Notes: generated from the sequence alone by a model not told the origin. A DNA stretch of 64,000 nucleotides from BOG-908 sp964242595 (GCA_964242595.1 CAXTBC010000014.1:1-64000); one strand, 5' to 3'; positions 37,584-46,215 are shown, counted from the first letter of the stretch. Made by a program: numbers and translations.

Positions 37584-38176
37584 GGCTTCAAGTTTGGGAG
37601 CGAACACCTTTGGGCGGCGTGTGTTGGGTGGTAGCCGGGTTGACCAGCAGATTTTCGAGCTGTTCCTGCGACACATCGTAGTTGAGCGTCTTCCGCAGGC
37701 GGCTGTTCAGGCTGGCTGCCGCGGCGTCCAAGCTGGTTTGTGTCAGCCCGCTTAGGGTCATGCCTTCAGGAAAATACTGCCGCAGCAGACCGTTGGTGTT
37801 CTCGTTGCTGCCGCGCTGCCAGGGCGATCTTGGGTCTGTTCGGGCGACCAGCCCAGCGCAGCAGGCGTGCGATCCCGGCGAACGTGCCGTCAGGCGCCAG
37901 ACGCGGCTTGCGGCCGGATCGGCGCACGCAAGCGGCCCACGAAGCAGCCGCTTGCGCGCAGGAGACGGCGCGGCCGCCATGCCGGGCGACCTCGTCGGAC
38001 GCCGTGCGGCCGAGCTGCCCAGCAGCCGCGCAATCGTCATTGTGCTCCAACAATTCTGCAATCGCAGCTTGATCGTGCCGCGATCGACAACCGTCAAAGA
38101 CTGCCTGAAACGTGCCATCCAACGATCCTACCCTGCCAGGCCGCCCAAAGGTGTTCGCCGCCAAACTTGAATCCGA
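37584..38176 (-). mobile_element. IS30-family insertion sequence remnant, internally deleted
   Basis: Element of about 590 bp with inverted ends: left TTCAAGTTTGG-2 nt-GCGAACACC at about 37587 and the matching right end at about 38138-38174, sharing more than 30 positions. A complete IS30 member is about 1.1 kb, so roughly half is lost. It cannot move by itself but might be mobilised in trans, because the ends look intact. Confidence 0.85.
37588..38118 (-). pseudogene. IS30 transposase pseudogene
   Basis: The C-terminal catalytic part is clear: DPRSPWQRGSNENTNGLLRQ, YFPEGMTLSGLTQTSLD and LNSRLRKTLNYDVSQEQLEN, matching the last DDE acidic region of IS30 transposases. The N-terminal HTH part survives only in another frame (SGRKPRLAPDGTFAGIARLL). 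The central DDE region is missing. Deletion plus frame changes make it inactive. Confidence 0.85.
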
Positions 38177-38275
38177 GAAAAAAGCTTTTGTCTCCGCTGT
38201 CGTGGCGGGTTGAGACACCACGTGTTCATGACGGGCACCCGCGGTCGGGCTTGGCTGTGAGCGTTGGGATGGATC

Positions 38276-38677
38276 ATGGCGAAGGCTGACACGGGCACCT
38301 GGACGGGCTTTCTGGTGGTGGCATTCGGCGTGGTGGGGCTGATCGGAGCGTTCTCCACCTACGCGGCCGAAATCCCGTTCGACCGGGCGGTGGCGCGCAA
38401 CCAGGCGCTGGACCAGGTGCTGTTGGCCGCCCACGCGGCGGACCCGAGGGCCGCCCTGGATGCGCTGCGGCCTGCGCTGGCCGAGAGCGCGGACAGGGTG
38501 CTGGGCGGTGACGGCCCGACGGAGGCGCGCGTGGCGGCCGAGCGGAGCCGGGTGCTGACCGACTTGCATGACGAGGCGCTGGATTACGGGCTGCGGTTGC
38601 GGGTGGTGATCGCGGCTTTCACCGGCGCGGCGGCGCTGTTCGGGGCGATGGTTTTGAGTATTGTCCAGCGCGCGTGA
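38276..38677 (+). CDS. Small membrane protein of unknown function
   Basis: Protein of 133 aa with one TM helix near each end: WTGFLVVAFGVVGLIGAFST at about residues 8-27 and VVIAAFTGAAALFGAMVLSI near the C-terminus. The helical stretch between is Ala/Arg/Asp-rich and probably lies in the periplasm. I do not recognise the family. ATG at 38276 is chosen over an upstream TTG because the protein then starts MAKADTG just before the helix. The gene is between the IS30-split repeat and nrdB (convergent). Confidence 0.55.
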   Translation: MAKADTGTWTGFLVVAFGVVGLIGAFSTYAAEIPFDRAVARNQALDQVLLAAHAADPRAALDALRPALAESADRVLGGDGPTEARVAAERSRVLTDLHDEALDYGLRLRVVIAAFTGAAALFGAMVLSIVQRA

Positions 38678-38692
38678 GTTTGCTTTGGGGAA

Positions 38693-38732
38693 GCAAGTAA
38701 GGCGTTTTTCCAAGAAAAAGACACAAAAGGAG
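38693..38732. repeat. Family A hairpin repeat, arm A15 (degenerate)
   Basis: GCAAGTAAGGCGTTTTTCC, AAGAAAAAGACACAAAAGGA. The stem is shortened to about GTTTTTC/GAAAAAG, but the flanking order is that of the family. It lies 16 bp after the stop of the small membrane protein gene. Confidence 0.6.
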
Positions 38733-38798
38733 GGCCCACGAGCCTGGATCCCGCTAAGAATAAGCCCTCAAATTGATCATTGTAGACTTTACCTTCCC

Positions 38799-39848
38799 TC
38801 AATCAGCGTGCCCGGCAACGACCTCCGGCCAGACGTCATCCCAGGTTCCGCCCGTCGAGGCCTTGCTGTACTCCGTGGAGCGGTTCTCGAAGAAGTTCGC
38901 GTGCTCCGGCGCGTTCAGCATGTCGTCCAGCCAGGGCAGCGGGTTGCGTTCAACGTGGAACAGCGGACTCAGGCCCAGCTGCATCAGCCGGCGGTCCGCG
39001 ATGAAGCGGATGTACTGCTTCACCTCGGCCGCGTTCAGGCCGTCAACCGGGCCGAGCTCAAAGGCGAGGTCGATGAACGCGTCCTCGTGGTCCACGATGG
39101 TGGCGCAGCAGATGTACAGCTCACGGCGCAATTCTTCGGTCCAGATCTCGGGGTTTTCCTGGATGAAGGTGCGGAACAGCTTGATCACCGACAGGCAGTG
39201 CAGCGTCTCGTCGCGGACCGACCACGACACGATCTGGCCCATGCCCTTCAGCTTGTTGAAGCGCGGGAAATTCAGCAGGATGGCGAACGAGGCGAACAGC
39301 TGCAGCCCCTCGGTGAACGCGCCGAAGGCGGCGAGCGTCTTGGCGATCTCGTGCTTGCTGTCCACCGTGAAGGTCTGCATGTAGTCGAACTTGTCGCGCA
39401 TCTCCTTGATGCTGCGGAACGCCTGGTACTCCGTCTCCGGCATGCCGATGGTGTCGAGCAAGTGGCTGTACGCGGCCACGTGCACCGTCTCGATGTTGCT
39501 GAACGCGGACAGCATCATCAGCACCTCGGTGGGTTTGAACACCTGGCTGTAATGCTTCATGTAACAGTTGTTCACCTCCACGTCCGACTGCGTGAAGAAA
39601 CGGAATATCTGCGTGACCAGGTTGCGCTCGCCGTCCGAGAGGTTGCGATGCCAATCCTTCACGTCGTCGGCGAGCGGCACCTCCTCCGGCAGCCAGTGCA
39701 CGCGCTGCTGCGTCAGCCACGCGTCGTAGGCCCACGGGTAGCGGAACGGCTTATAGACGGGGTTCTCGGTCAGCAGGTCGAAGCGGACCGGCAGTTCGTC
39801 CCTGCTGTGGCCAGCCTTGCTGGGGATGTCGGGCATGTGCTGATCCAT
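38799..39848 (-). CDS. nrdB: Class Ia ribonucleotide reductase, beta subunit
   Basis: Small subunit with the diferric-tyrosyl radical cofactor that starts the radical for deoxyribonucleotide synthesis. The product is 349 aa. Iron ligands and radical site are visible: D89 (TQSDVE), E120 and H123 with the radical Tyr at 127 in NIETVHVAAYSHLL, then FTEGLQLFASFAIL and VSWSVRDETLHCLSVIK for the second set. AGGA lies about 8 bp before the ATG at 39848. It is 1.9 kb away from nrdA on the same strand, split by the clcA gene and repeats. Confidence 0.96.
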   Translation of the reverse strand: MDQHMPDIPSKAGHSRDELPVRFDLLTENPVYKPFRYPWAYDAWLTQQRVHWLPEEVPLADDVKDWHRNLSDGERNLVTQIFRFFTQSDVEVNNCYMKHYSQVFKPTEVLMMLSAFSNIETVHVAAYSHLLDTIGMPETEYQAFRSIKEMRDKFDYMQTFTVDSKHEIAKTLAAFGAFTEGLQLFASFAILLNFPRFNKLKGMGQIVSWSVRDETLHCLSVIKLFRTFIQENPEIWTEELRRELYICCATIVDHEDAFIDLAFELGPVDGLNAAEVKQYIRFIADRRLMQLGLSPLFHVERNPLPWLDDMLNAPEHANFFENRSTEYSKASTGGTWDDVWPEVVAGHAD

Positions 39849-39961
39849 GGAACGGTCCTGAATGGCGGGGGTGGGATGGTAGGCGCGGTGTCGGCTATTC
39901 GGAAGTGGTTTGGAAGGACGGCTTGCACAGGTCCAGGCAGCGACTCTGAACAGCCATTATG

Positions 39962-40004
39962 CACCATATGTAGTGGCGCACCAGGGGCATGCTACTCCAT
40001 GTGG
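39962..40004 (-). promoter_or_regulatory. Candidate NrdR boxes upstream of nrdB
   Basis: CACCATATGTAGTGG at 39962-39975 resembles the 16-bp NrdR box (CCAC-ATAT-GTGG type). A second, weaker palindrome, CTACTCCATGTGGC, is centred about 31 bp further on, the spacing expected for paired NrdR boxes. They lie about 115-155 bp before the nrdB start and just before clcA on the other strand. Recognised by eye only. Confidence 0.4.
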
Positions 40005-40042
40005 CAAGCGCCACTGTCCAGTCCTGGGCGGACCCTACGCCG

Positions 40043-41371
40043 ATGAAACGCCCGCTCACCCGGCTCAGTCGGCGCCAGGCACGCCGCCTGCGCATCGCCC
40101 GCGTTACCTGGCAACGCCGCGCGGTGTTCGTGGCCGGCGGCGTGGCGGTGGGCGCGGCAGCGGTGGCGCTGGCCCTGGCGGCCGACCGCGCCGGCGCGGG
40201 GTTCCGCGCCATTACAGCCGGCCGTCCGCTGCTGGCGCTTGGGCTGACACCCGTCGGCTTCGCGTTGGCCAGCCTGGTGTCCCGCCGCATCTTCCCCAAC
40301 TCCGGCGGCAGCGGCATCCCGCAGGCCATCGCGGCGCGCCAGCTTGCCGATCAGGCAGCGCGCGGCGCGCTGGTGTCCCTGCGGGTCGCGTCGGGCAAGG
40401 TCGTCCTGCTGCTGCTCGGCCTGCTGTGCGGCGCCTCCATCGGGCGCGAAGGCCCGACCGTGCAGGTGGGCGCCAGCCTCATGTTCGCGGCCGGCCGGCT
40501 CTCCCCGCGCCGTCAGGCGGGGCTGATCCTGGCCGGCGCCGCGGCCGGCGTCTCGGCCGCGTTCAACACGCCGCTGGCCGGCATCGTGTTCGGCATCGAG
40601 GAGATGAGCCGCTCCTTCGAGGCACGGACCAGCGGCGTGGTCATCGGCGCGGTGATCGCCGCGGGCATCACCTCGCTGGCGTTGCAGGGCGACTACACGT
40701 ATTTCGGCACCACGCACGCCACGCTGCACGGCCTGCAAGGCTGGGCCGCCGTGCCGCTGCTGGGTGTGCTCGGCGGGCTGTGCGGCGGCGGCTTCAGCCG
40801 GACGCTGATCGCGGTGGGGCGCGGATTGCCAGGCGCCGTGGGCCGGGCGGTCGGGCGGCAGCCCACGGTGTTCGCGGCGCTGTGCGGACTGGTCGTCGCC
40901 TGCTGCGGCCTGGCATCCCACGGCGCCGCGTTCGGCACCGGCTACGCCGAGGCGCGCGCCCTGGTGCAGGGGGCGCCGGCCGCCCCGGGCCTGTGGTTCG
41001 GTGCCGCCAAGTTTGCCGCCACGCTGGCCTCGTCCGTCAGCGGCATCCCCGGGGGCATCTTCGCGCCCTCTCTGGCCGTCGGCGCCGGCCTGGGCGCGGA
41101 CGTGGCGGCCCTGCTGCCAGGCGCCCCAGCGCAGGCGTTGGTGGTGCTGGGCATGGTGGCCTACTTCGCCGGCGTGGTGCAGGCGCCGATCACCGCCTTC
41201 GTCATCGTCACCGAGATGACCAACGACCACGCGATGGTGATGCCCCTGATGCTGGCCGCGCTGATCGGCTACGGCGTGTCCCGGCTGGTGTGCAAGGAGG
41301 GTGTCTACCATGCGCTGGCGCACGGGTTCGTAAGGGCGGCTTCGGTGACGCGGGACAGGGTCGGCTTTTAG
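40043..41371 (+). CDS. ClC-family voltage-gated chloride channel/transporter
   Basis: Membrane protein of 442 aa of the ClC family. The anion-pathway motifs are SGGSGIPQAI, GREGPTVQVGA (with the gating-type Glu) and SGIPGGIFAPSLAVGAGLG. The region YFAGVVQAPITAFVIVTEMT is also conserved. The C-terminus lacks CBS domains. The gating-type Glu is present, so a Cl-/H+ exchanger is possible. ATG at 40043 is chosen; the frame begins at 39989 within the putative nrdB promoter. The gene points away from nrdB and separates it from nrdA. Confidence 0.9.
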   Translation: MKRPLTRLSRRQARRLRIARVTWQRRAVFVAGGVAVGAAAVALALAADRAGAGFRAITAGRPLLALGLTPVGFALASLVSRRIFPNSGGSGIPQAIAARQLADQAARGALVSLRVASGKVVLLLLGLLCGASIGREGPTVQVGASLMFAAGRLSPRRQAGLILAGAAAGVSAAFNTPLAGIVFGIEEMSRSFEARTSGVVIGAVIAAGITSLALQGDYTYFGTTHATLHGLQGWAAVPLLGVLGGLCGGGFSRTLIAVGRGLPGAVGRAVGRQPTVFAALCGLVVACCGLASHGAAFGTGYAEARALVQGAPAAPGLWFGAAKFAATLASSVSGIPGGIFAPSLAVGAGLGADVAALLPGAPAQALVVLGMVAYFAGVVQAPITAFVIVTEMTNDHAMVMPLMLAALIGYGVSRLVCKEGVYHALAHGFVRAASVTRDRVGF

Positions 41372-41399
41372 GGCAGGCGCCTCGCTTTGGCGGTGTGTG

Positions 41400-41678
41400 C
41401 AAGCAGGCGTGGGGCTCTGCCCCACACCCCGCTGGGGCCTTGAGGCCCCAGACCCCCATCTGTTTAGAATATCTTACAAAATAGGTTCTAAGGACTTGTC
41501 CTTAGCGGGGTCCAGGGGCAGAGCCCTTGGCCTTCCTTCACAGGTCAACATTAAAGGCCGTTGGTATAAGAGCTCCGCTGCAGGGAAGTCTCAAAATTGT
41601 CTGTAAGAGATCCTAAACAGGTGGGGGTCTGGGGCCTCAAGGCCCCAGCGGGGTTTGGGGCAGAGCCCCATGCTTGCT
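41400..41678. repeat. Head-to-head pair of family B repeats with module C
   Basis: The forward copy (41400-41534) has GGGGCTCTGCCCC, CCCCGCTGGGG, TTCTAAGGACTTGTCCTTAG and CCAGGGGCAGAGCCC. The reverse copy (41601-41678) has GATCCTAAACAGG, GGGGTCTGGGGCC, CCCCAGCGGGG and GGGGCAGAGCCCC-ATGCTTGCT. Module C (41542-41572) is between them. Fills the whole gap from clcA to nrdA (convergent genes). Confidence 0.88.
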
Positions 41679-41705
41679 AACGGATCAACACCCCGGCCAT
41701 CGACA

Positions 41706-43592
41706 TCATTGGCAGCTCAGGCACTCCTCATAGTTCGTGGCCGCAGCCACCAGCGGCAGCGGAATCGGGTCGTTGGCCACCGGGCCCATGTCGATCAGCG
41801 AGGATTTCGGCATGTCGCTCACCGTGTCCGCCCGCTGAATCGACAGCGAGCGGCAGTAGTACAGCGACTTCACGCCGCGCTTCCACGCCAGCATGTGAAT
41901 CTCGTGCAGGTCGCGCTTGTGCACGTTGGCGGGCAGGAACACGTTCACCGACTGGCTCTGGCAGATGAACGGCGTGCGGTCGGCGGCGTGCTCGATGATC
42001 CAGCGCTGGTCCAGCTCGAAGGCGGTCTTGAAGACGGCGCGCTCCTGCTCGGTCAGGAAATCCAGGTGCTGCACGCTGCCGGAACGCAGCGTGATCGAGG
42101 ACCACACCTCGTCGGTGTCCAGGCCGCGCGCCTCCAGCAACTGCTGGAGGTGGCGGTTGCGCACGGTGAAGCTGCCGGACAGGGTCTTTTGCAGGAACAC
42201 GTTGGCCGCGATCGGCTCGATCCCCGGGGACGCGTTGCCGGCGATGATGCTGATGGACGCGGTGGGCGCGATGGCCATCTTGTTGGAGAAACGCTCCATG
42301 ATGCCGTAATCGGCCGCGTCCGGGCAGGCGCCGCGCTCCTCGGCGAGCAGGCGGGAGGCAGCATCGGCCTGCTCGCGGATGTGCCTGAACATCCGCTTGT
42401 TCCACACCTTGGCAATCACGCCCTCGAACGGCACGTTCTGCGATTGCAGGAACGAGTGGAACCCCATCACCCCCAGCCCCACCGAGCGCTCGCGGGCGGC
42501 GGCGTATTTCGCGCGGTCCATCTCGTCGGGCGCGCGATTGATGAAGTCCTGCAGCACGTTGTCGAGGAAACGCATGGTGTCCTCGATGAACAGCGGGTGG
42601 TCCTTCCAGTCGAACCAGGTCTCCAGGTTCAGCGAGGACAGGCAGCAGACGGCGGTGCGCTGCCGACCGTGCTGGTCCAGGCCGGTGGGCAGCGTGATCT
42701 CGCTGCACAGGTTGGAGGTCTTCACTTCCAGCCCAGCGAATTTGTGGTGGTCCGGGCGGGCGTTGTTCACGTGGTCGGAGAAGACGAGGTAGGGCTCGCC
42801 GGTCTCCACGCGCGCGATGAGGATGCGTATCCACAGCGAGCGGGCGCTGACCTGGCGGACGATGGCCTGGTCCTTGGGCGAGCGCAGCGACCACAGCGCG
42901 TCGGCTTCCACCGCGCGCATGAACTCGTCGCTGACCAGGATGCCGTGGTGCAGGTTGGGCGCCTTGCGGTTGGGATCGCCGCCGGTGGGACGGCGGATCT
43001 CGATGAACTCCTCGATTTCGGGGTGCTGCACGGGCAGGTAGACGGCCGCCGAGCCGCGGCGCAGGCTGCCCTGGCTGATCGCCAGCGTCAGGCTGTCCAT
43101 CACCCGGATGAACGGGATCACGCCGCTGGTCTTGCCGTTCTGGCCCACCTTCTCGCCGATCGAGCGCAGATTGCCCCAGTAGCTGCCGATGCCGCCGCCC
43201 TTGCTGGCCAGCCACACGTTCTCGTTCCACAGGCCGACGATGCCGTCGAGGCTGTCGGACGCCTCGTTGAGGAAGCAGGAGATCGGCAGGCCGCGCTGGG
43301 TGCCGCCGTTGGAGAGCACGGGTGTCGCCGGCATCAGCCACAGGCGGCTGATGTAGTCGTACAGGCGCTGGGCGTGCGCGGCGTCGTCGCCGTAGAAGCT
43401 GGCAACCCGGGCGAACAGGTCCTGGTAGCCCTCGCCGGGCAGCAAATAGCGGTCGTCCAGCGTGGCGCGGCCGAAATCGGTGAGCAGCGAGTCGCGGCTG
43501 CGGTCCACGCGGACCTGGTGTCGGCCCTTCATCTGCACGGCGTCGTCCAGCAAGGCGATCTCTCCCGGGTCACGTTTTGTCATGCCGTCCAT
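41706..43592 (-). CDS. nrdA: Class Ia ribonucleotide reductase, alpha subunit
   Basis: Catalytic subunit reducing ribonucleotides to deoxyribonucleotides. The product is 628 aa, shorter than the roughly 760 aa of E. coli NrdA because the N-terminal ATP-cone is absent; overall activity control by dATP is therefore not expected. Active-site elements: the redox Cys in RGLPISCFLNEASD, the radical Cys and Glu in SNLCSEITLPTG, the partner Cys in RTAVCCLSSLNLET and the C-terminal shuttle cysteines in EECLSCQ. The gene is not next to nrdB, which lies beyond clcA. Confidence 0.95.
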   Translation of the reverse strand: MDGMTKRDPGEIALLDDAVQMKGRHQVRVDRSRDSLLTDFGRATLDDRYLLPGEGYQDLFARVASFYGDDAAHAQRLYDYISRLWLMPATPVLSNGGTQRGLPISCFLNEASDSLDGIVGLWNENVWLASKGGGIGSYWGNLRSIGEKVGQNGKTSGVIPFIRVMDSLTLAISQGSLRRGSAAVYLPVQHPEIEEFIEIRRPTGGDPNRKAPNLHHGILVSDEFMRAVEADALWSLRSPKDQAIVRQVSARSLWIRILIARVETGEPYLVFSDHVNNARPDHHKFAGLEVKTSNLCSEITLPTGLDQHGRQRTAVCCLSSLNLETWFDWKDHPLFIEDTMRFLDNVLQDFINRAPDEMDRAKYAAARERSVGLGVMGFHSFLQSQNVPFEGVIAKVWNKRMFRHIREQADAASRLLAEERGACPDAADYGIMERFSNKMAIAPTASISIIAGNASPGIEPIAANVFLQKTLSGSFTVRNRHLQQLLEARGLDTDEVWSSITLRSGSVQHLDFLTEQERAVFKTAFELDQRWIIEHAADRTPFICQSQSVNVFLPANVHKRDLHEIHMLAWKRGVKSLYYCRSLSIQRADTVSDMPKSSLIDMGPVANDPIPLPLVAAATNYEECLSCQ

Positions 43593-43626
43593 CCTGCCCT
43601 GCCCCTGCTACGCGTCAAGCTTGCTA

Positions 43627-43642
43627 CCACCAGATGTGGTGG
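43627..43642 (-). promoter_or_regulatory. Candidate NrdR box upstream of nrdA
   Basis: CCACCAGATGTGGTGG is a 16-bp palindrome with perfect 6-bp arms, 35 bp before the nrdA start. Its length and CCAC...GTGG ends fit the NrdR box. The expected partner box about 31 bp away is not clear (weak CCACATGATGGG at 43662-43673). Confidence 0.45.
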
Positions 43643-43759
43643 CAGTGCCACGATTATCACGCCACATGATGGGTTTTGTGATCCGGTCCGGGGCTGCTAG
43701 CGTGGTGCGCACACCCGCTCCGGCCGCCCGGAACCGGGGCACACCAGTAGGCAGGCAGC

Positions 43760-44353
43760 ATGACAAGCTTCGAAGGCCGAACCTCCGACCACCCCGTCGA
43801 GCCAATCATTCTACAGCGCTGGTCGCCGCGGGCCTATACTGGCGATGCCATGGATGCCGCCACGCTGCTGAGCATCTTCGAGGCGGCGCGCTGGGCGCCG
43901 AGCAGCTACAACTCGCAGCCCTGGCGTTACGTCTACGCGCACCGGGACACGCCGGCGTGGGACCGCCTGTTCGGCCTGCTCGCCGGCGGCAACCAGGGTT
44001 GGGCGAAGGCGGCCGCGGTGCTGATCGTGGCCGTCAGCAAGGAGACGATGGCGCCGCGCGGCACCGAGATGCCCAGCCACAGCCACTCCTTCGACGCGGG
44101 CAGCGCCTGGCAGAACCTGGCGCTGCAGGCCACCCAGCTCGGCTGGCACGCCCACGCCATGGTGGGCTTCGACATCCCGCGCGCTGCCGCCGAGCTGGGC
44201 GTGCCGGCAGGCTACCGGGTGGAAACGATGATCGCTCTGGGCAAGCGCGGCGATCGCTCGGTGCTGGGCGAGCCGTTCGCCGGCATGGAGCAGCCGAACG
44301 GGCGCAACCCGGTGGAGAGTTTTGCTTTCGAGGGTGTTTTTCCGGCGGCGTAA
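43760..44353 (+). CDS. Nitroreductase family protein
   Basis: FMN-dependent NAD(P)H oxidoreductase of 197 aa. The FMN-binding N-terminal motif is LQRWSPRAYTGDAMDAATL, followed by FEAARWAPSSYNSQPWRYVY, which is highly typical of the family, and LFGLLAGGNQGWAKAAAVLI. The middle segment DAGSAWQNLALQATQLGWHA is also conserved. True substrate unknown. ATG at 43760. It is divergent from nrdA. Confidence 0.92.
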   Translation: MTSFEGRTSDHPVEPIILQRWSPRAYTGDAMDAATLLSIFEAARWAPSSYNSQPWRYVYAHRDTPAWDRLFGLLAGGNQGWAKAAAVLIVAVSKETMAPRGTEMPSHSHSFDAGSAWQNLALQATQLGWHAHAMVGFDIPRAAAELGVPAGYRVETMIALGKRGDRSVLGEPFAGMEQPNGRNPVESFAFEGVFPAA

Positions 44354-44423
44354 GGTGATGGAGGCGGAATTCCATTCTGAAAATGAATGAAGGACTTTAA
44401 CTCAGTAGGCACAGATCTTTGCG

Positions 44424-44906
44424 TCACCTGCCCGGGAGAGCCGCCTGCTTCCTCTTCTCCGTCAGCCAGTCTGCGAGAGCGGTGCCCCGCAGGCCGAACA
44501 CGTCGGGTACGGCGCGCGTCGTGCCGTCGGCAAGGCGCAGTGTTGCGGCCGGTCCGATTCCACCCCGACGGGTCGGAATCAGCGCGCCGCCTGGGCTGAT
44601 CGACGCGATGTCGCGCCAGGCTGCGGTCCACTGCGCGTGCGGCTGCCGCAGTGCCAGGCCGGCCTCGTTGATTACCAGCTGCGTCCTGGCGACGTAGCCC
44701 CAGCGTATGTAGGCAAACGCCAGCGCACACACCGGCGCGATGCGGGTGCTGGCCACTGCCGCGTTGGACAGATCTCGCCCGGGCCCCGCTACCAGCCGGA
44801 CGGCGATCACCAGCGCTGCACCGGCGGCGGCACAGCCCAGGATCGTCAAGGACAGCACGAACACCGGCCGCGTCGGATCGGCCTTGAGGATGACGGGGCC
44901 GCTCAT
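44424..44906 (-). CDS. Membrane protein with PH-like domain, unknown function
   Basis: Protein of 160 aa with two TM helices (PVFVLSLTILGCAAAGAALV and APVCALAFAYIRWGYVAR). A beta-rich C-terminal segment follows (TQLVINEAGLALRQPHAQWT, AWRDIASISPGG), resembling the PH-like domain of small bacterial membrane proteins. Function unknown. Its ATG overlaps the stop of the preceding secreted-protein gene by 4 bp, so the two are translationally coupled. Confidence 0.55.
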   Translation of the reverse strand: MSGPVILKADPTRPVFVLSLTILGCAAAGAALVIAVRLVAGPGRDLSNAAVASTRIAPVCALAFAYIRWGYVARTQLVINEAGLALRQPHAQWTAAWRDIASISPGGALIPTRRGGIGPAATLRLADGTTRAVPDVFGLRGTALADWLTEKRKQAALPGR

Positions 44907-45496
44907 CGGCAGGATGCTGGCAGCCCGCCCAGGAACAATTGCCGCGCTTGCGCCCCGGCACCGGAGGCAGGCTCGCCGTGCTCCGCGGCTTGCAGCAGGC
45001 TGAGCGACACCCCGCCAGGGTCGCCGGCTTCGGTGCCCAAGGCGACGATCCTGCCTGGCCGCTTCCAGACGTCCAGGTGCCGGACAGGTGCGTGCCGCCG
45101 CGGGTCCTGGGGCAGGTCACCGGCAAAACACGGTGCCGGAAAGCCGCCGGCGATGCCGCCTTGCAAGCGGCCGGCCTGGGCGGCGTCGGTGTCCAGCGAC
45201 ACTTGCAACAGCACGAGACGGGTCGGCCGGTTGCAGGCCCGGTCGTCCTCGTAGGCGATGATGGCTGCCGACACCGGAACCGGCGATGCCGTACCAGGCA
45301 AGCGGCCGGTCGCACAAGCGCTGCTGTCCAGCCTGAGTGCCGGTGCGGCGGCGAGTTGCAGGTTCTGGTTGGTCAGCACGTCGTTGGCCACCAGGAAGCG
45401 CGCGAAATCGGTTGGCCAGGAGGGCGCCGGTGCTGCCCGCGCCGTATGTGCCAACACCATCATTGCGGCAGTCAGCACAAAGCCTCGGCGTGTCAC
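44903..45496 (-). CDS. Exported protein of unknown function
   Basis: Product of 197 aa with a signal peptide (MTRRGFVLTAAMMVLAHTARA, likely cut after ARA). The mature part contains cysteines likely to pair and a hydrophobic strand pattern (VSAAIIAYEDDRACN, TRLVLLQVSLDTDAAQA). The family is not recognised. The start is a GTG at 45496, chosen because it opens the signal peptide and overlaps a TGA of the upstream gene's alternative frame (GTGA). Probably in one operon with the gene at 44424-44906. Confidence 0.55.
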   Translation of the reverse strand: MTRRGFVLTAAMMVLAHTARAAPAPSWPTDFARFLVANDVLTNQNLQLAAAPALRLDSSACATGRLPGTASPVPVSAAIIAYEDDRACNRPTRLVLLQVSLDTDAAQAGRLQGGIAGGFPAPCFAGDLPQDPRRHAPVRHLDVWKRPGRIVALGTEAGDPGGVSLSLLQAAEHGEPASGAGAQARQLFLGGLPASCR

Positions 45497-45557
45497 TCCA
45501 GCCTCAGCATGTAAACCACGGCGTCGGCGCCGATGCTGACCAACGCCGAGGCCATCC

Positions 45558-46115
45558 CTAGCCCGGCGCAGCAGGCCGAGGCGTTGAGCGAGGTGGGCAG
45601 CACGGAGTAGGGGAAATTTCACCGGCAAACACCACGGCCGCACCGGACGCCTGAACGCCGACATCTGTGTGGCTGGCCGAAAGGACCCAGCACACACCCT
45701 TGAAATCCCGCGGTTCCATCGGATCGGGCGAGAACATAGAGTAACGAAGGCGGGAGCCGATGCCCGGAGTCCCGGTAGCTGTTCTCGGCAGATTTTTTGG
45801 CGAGTCGCTGATGTTGACGAACGGCACCTGAAGCCCGACGCCGAGACCTAGCCCGATGCCGTCGCCCTTCAAGGTCACGATACGGCCTATCTTGCCGTCC
45901 TCGATCTCGGTCAGTGGTATCCGGATGCTGTTGCTGTCGACAGCCAGCTTGATCTCCGGGGTGCCGAAACTCACGCCACTGCCGCTCGGCGATCCCAGAT
46001 ACCAGTCGGACCACTTCGCCTGGTGGAAGTTGAACCTCGGGAGCCGGAAGAACGCCATTCGAGTCGAATTCGATCTGTTCAGTCCGCAAAGCGCGACCCT
46101 CGCAAAGGTTGCCAA
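45558..46115 (-). CDS. Hypothetical protein, probably frameshifted near its 3' end
   Basis: Reading frame of 185 aa with beta-rich texture (GVSFGTPEIKLAVDSNSIRI, GKIGRIVTLKGDGIGLGLGV, VQASGAAVVFAGEIS) and no known domain. A start at 46058 (MAFFRLPRFNF) is also likely. After AAVVFAGEIS this frame turns into Pro-rich sequence and stops at 45558. A different frame continues as YSVLPTSLNASACCAGLGMA, SALVSIGADAVVYMLRLE, which looks like a natural end with a TM helix and finishes at 45493, overlapping the next gene. A single-base indel near 45610-45625 would explain both. Confidence 0.45.
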   Translation of the reverse strand: MATFARVALCGLNRSNSTRMAFFRLPRFNFHQAKWSDWYLGSPSGSGVSFGTPEIKLAVDSNSIRIPLTEIEDGKIGRIVTLKGDGIGLGLGVGLQVPFVNISDSPKNLPRTATGTPGIGSRLRYSMFSPDPMEPRDFKGVCWVLSASHTDVGVQASGAAVVFAGEISPTPCCPPRSTPRPAAPG

Positions 46116-46215
46116 AGCGCGCCTGCTCCCATACGCCGGTCAAGCGCGGCTGTCCGGCGCCTTTCTCGACGACAGGACTTCGTGCATTGCTGGGTCGTTC
46201 AGCGCCGAGGGGCAC

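Larger units (their letters stand above)
37551..38205. repeat. Family A repeat split by an IS30 remnant (A13/A14)
   Basis: The left part (37551-37580, GAAGCGAAGGCCTTCTC) and the right part (38176-38205, CGAGAAAAAAGCTTTTGTC, then CGCTGTCG) together make one forward family A copy. The IS30-type remnant lies between them, in the loop region of the hairpin. Confidence 0.75.

Noticed and set aside
41400..41678. Possible CRISPR-like array because of repeated GC-rich blocks
   Set aside because: Repeats are inverted and unequal, with no regular spacers; they are family B copies.
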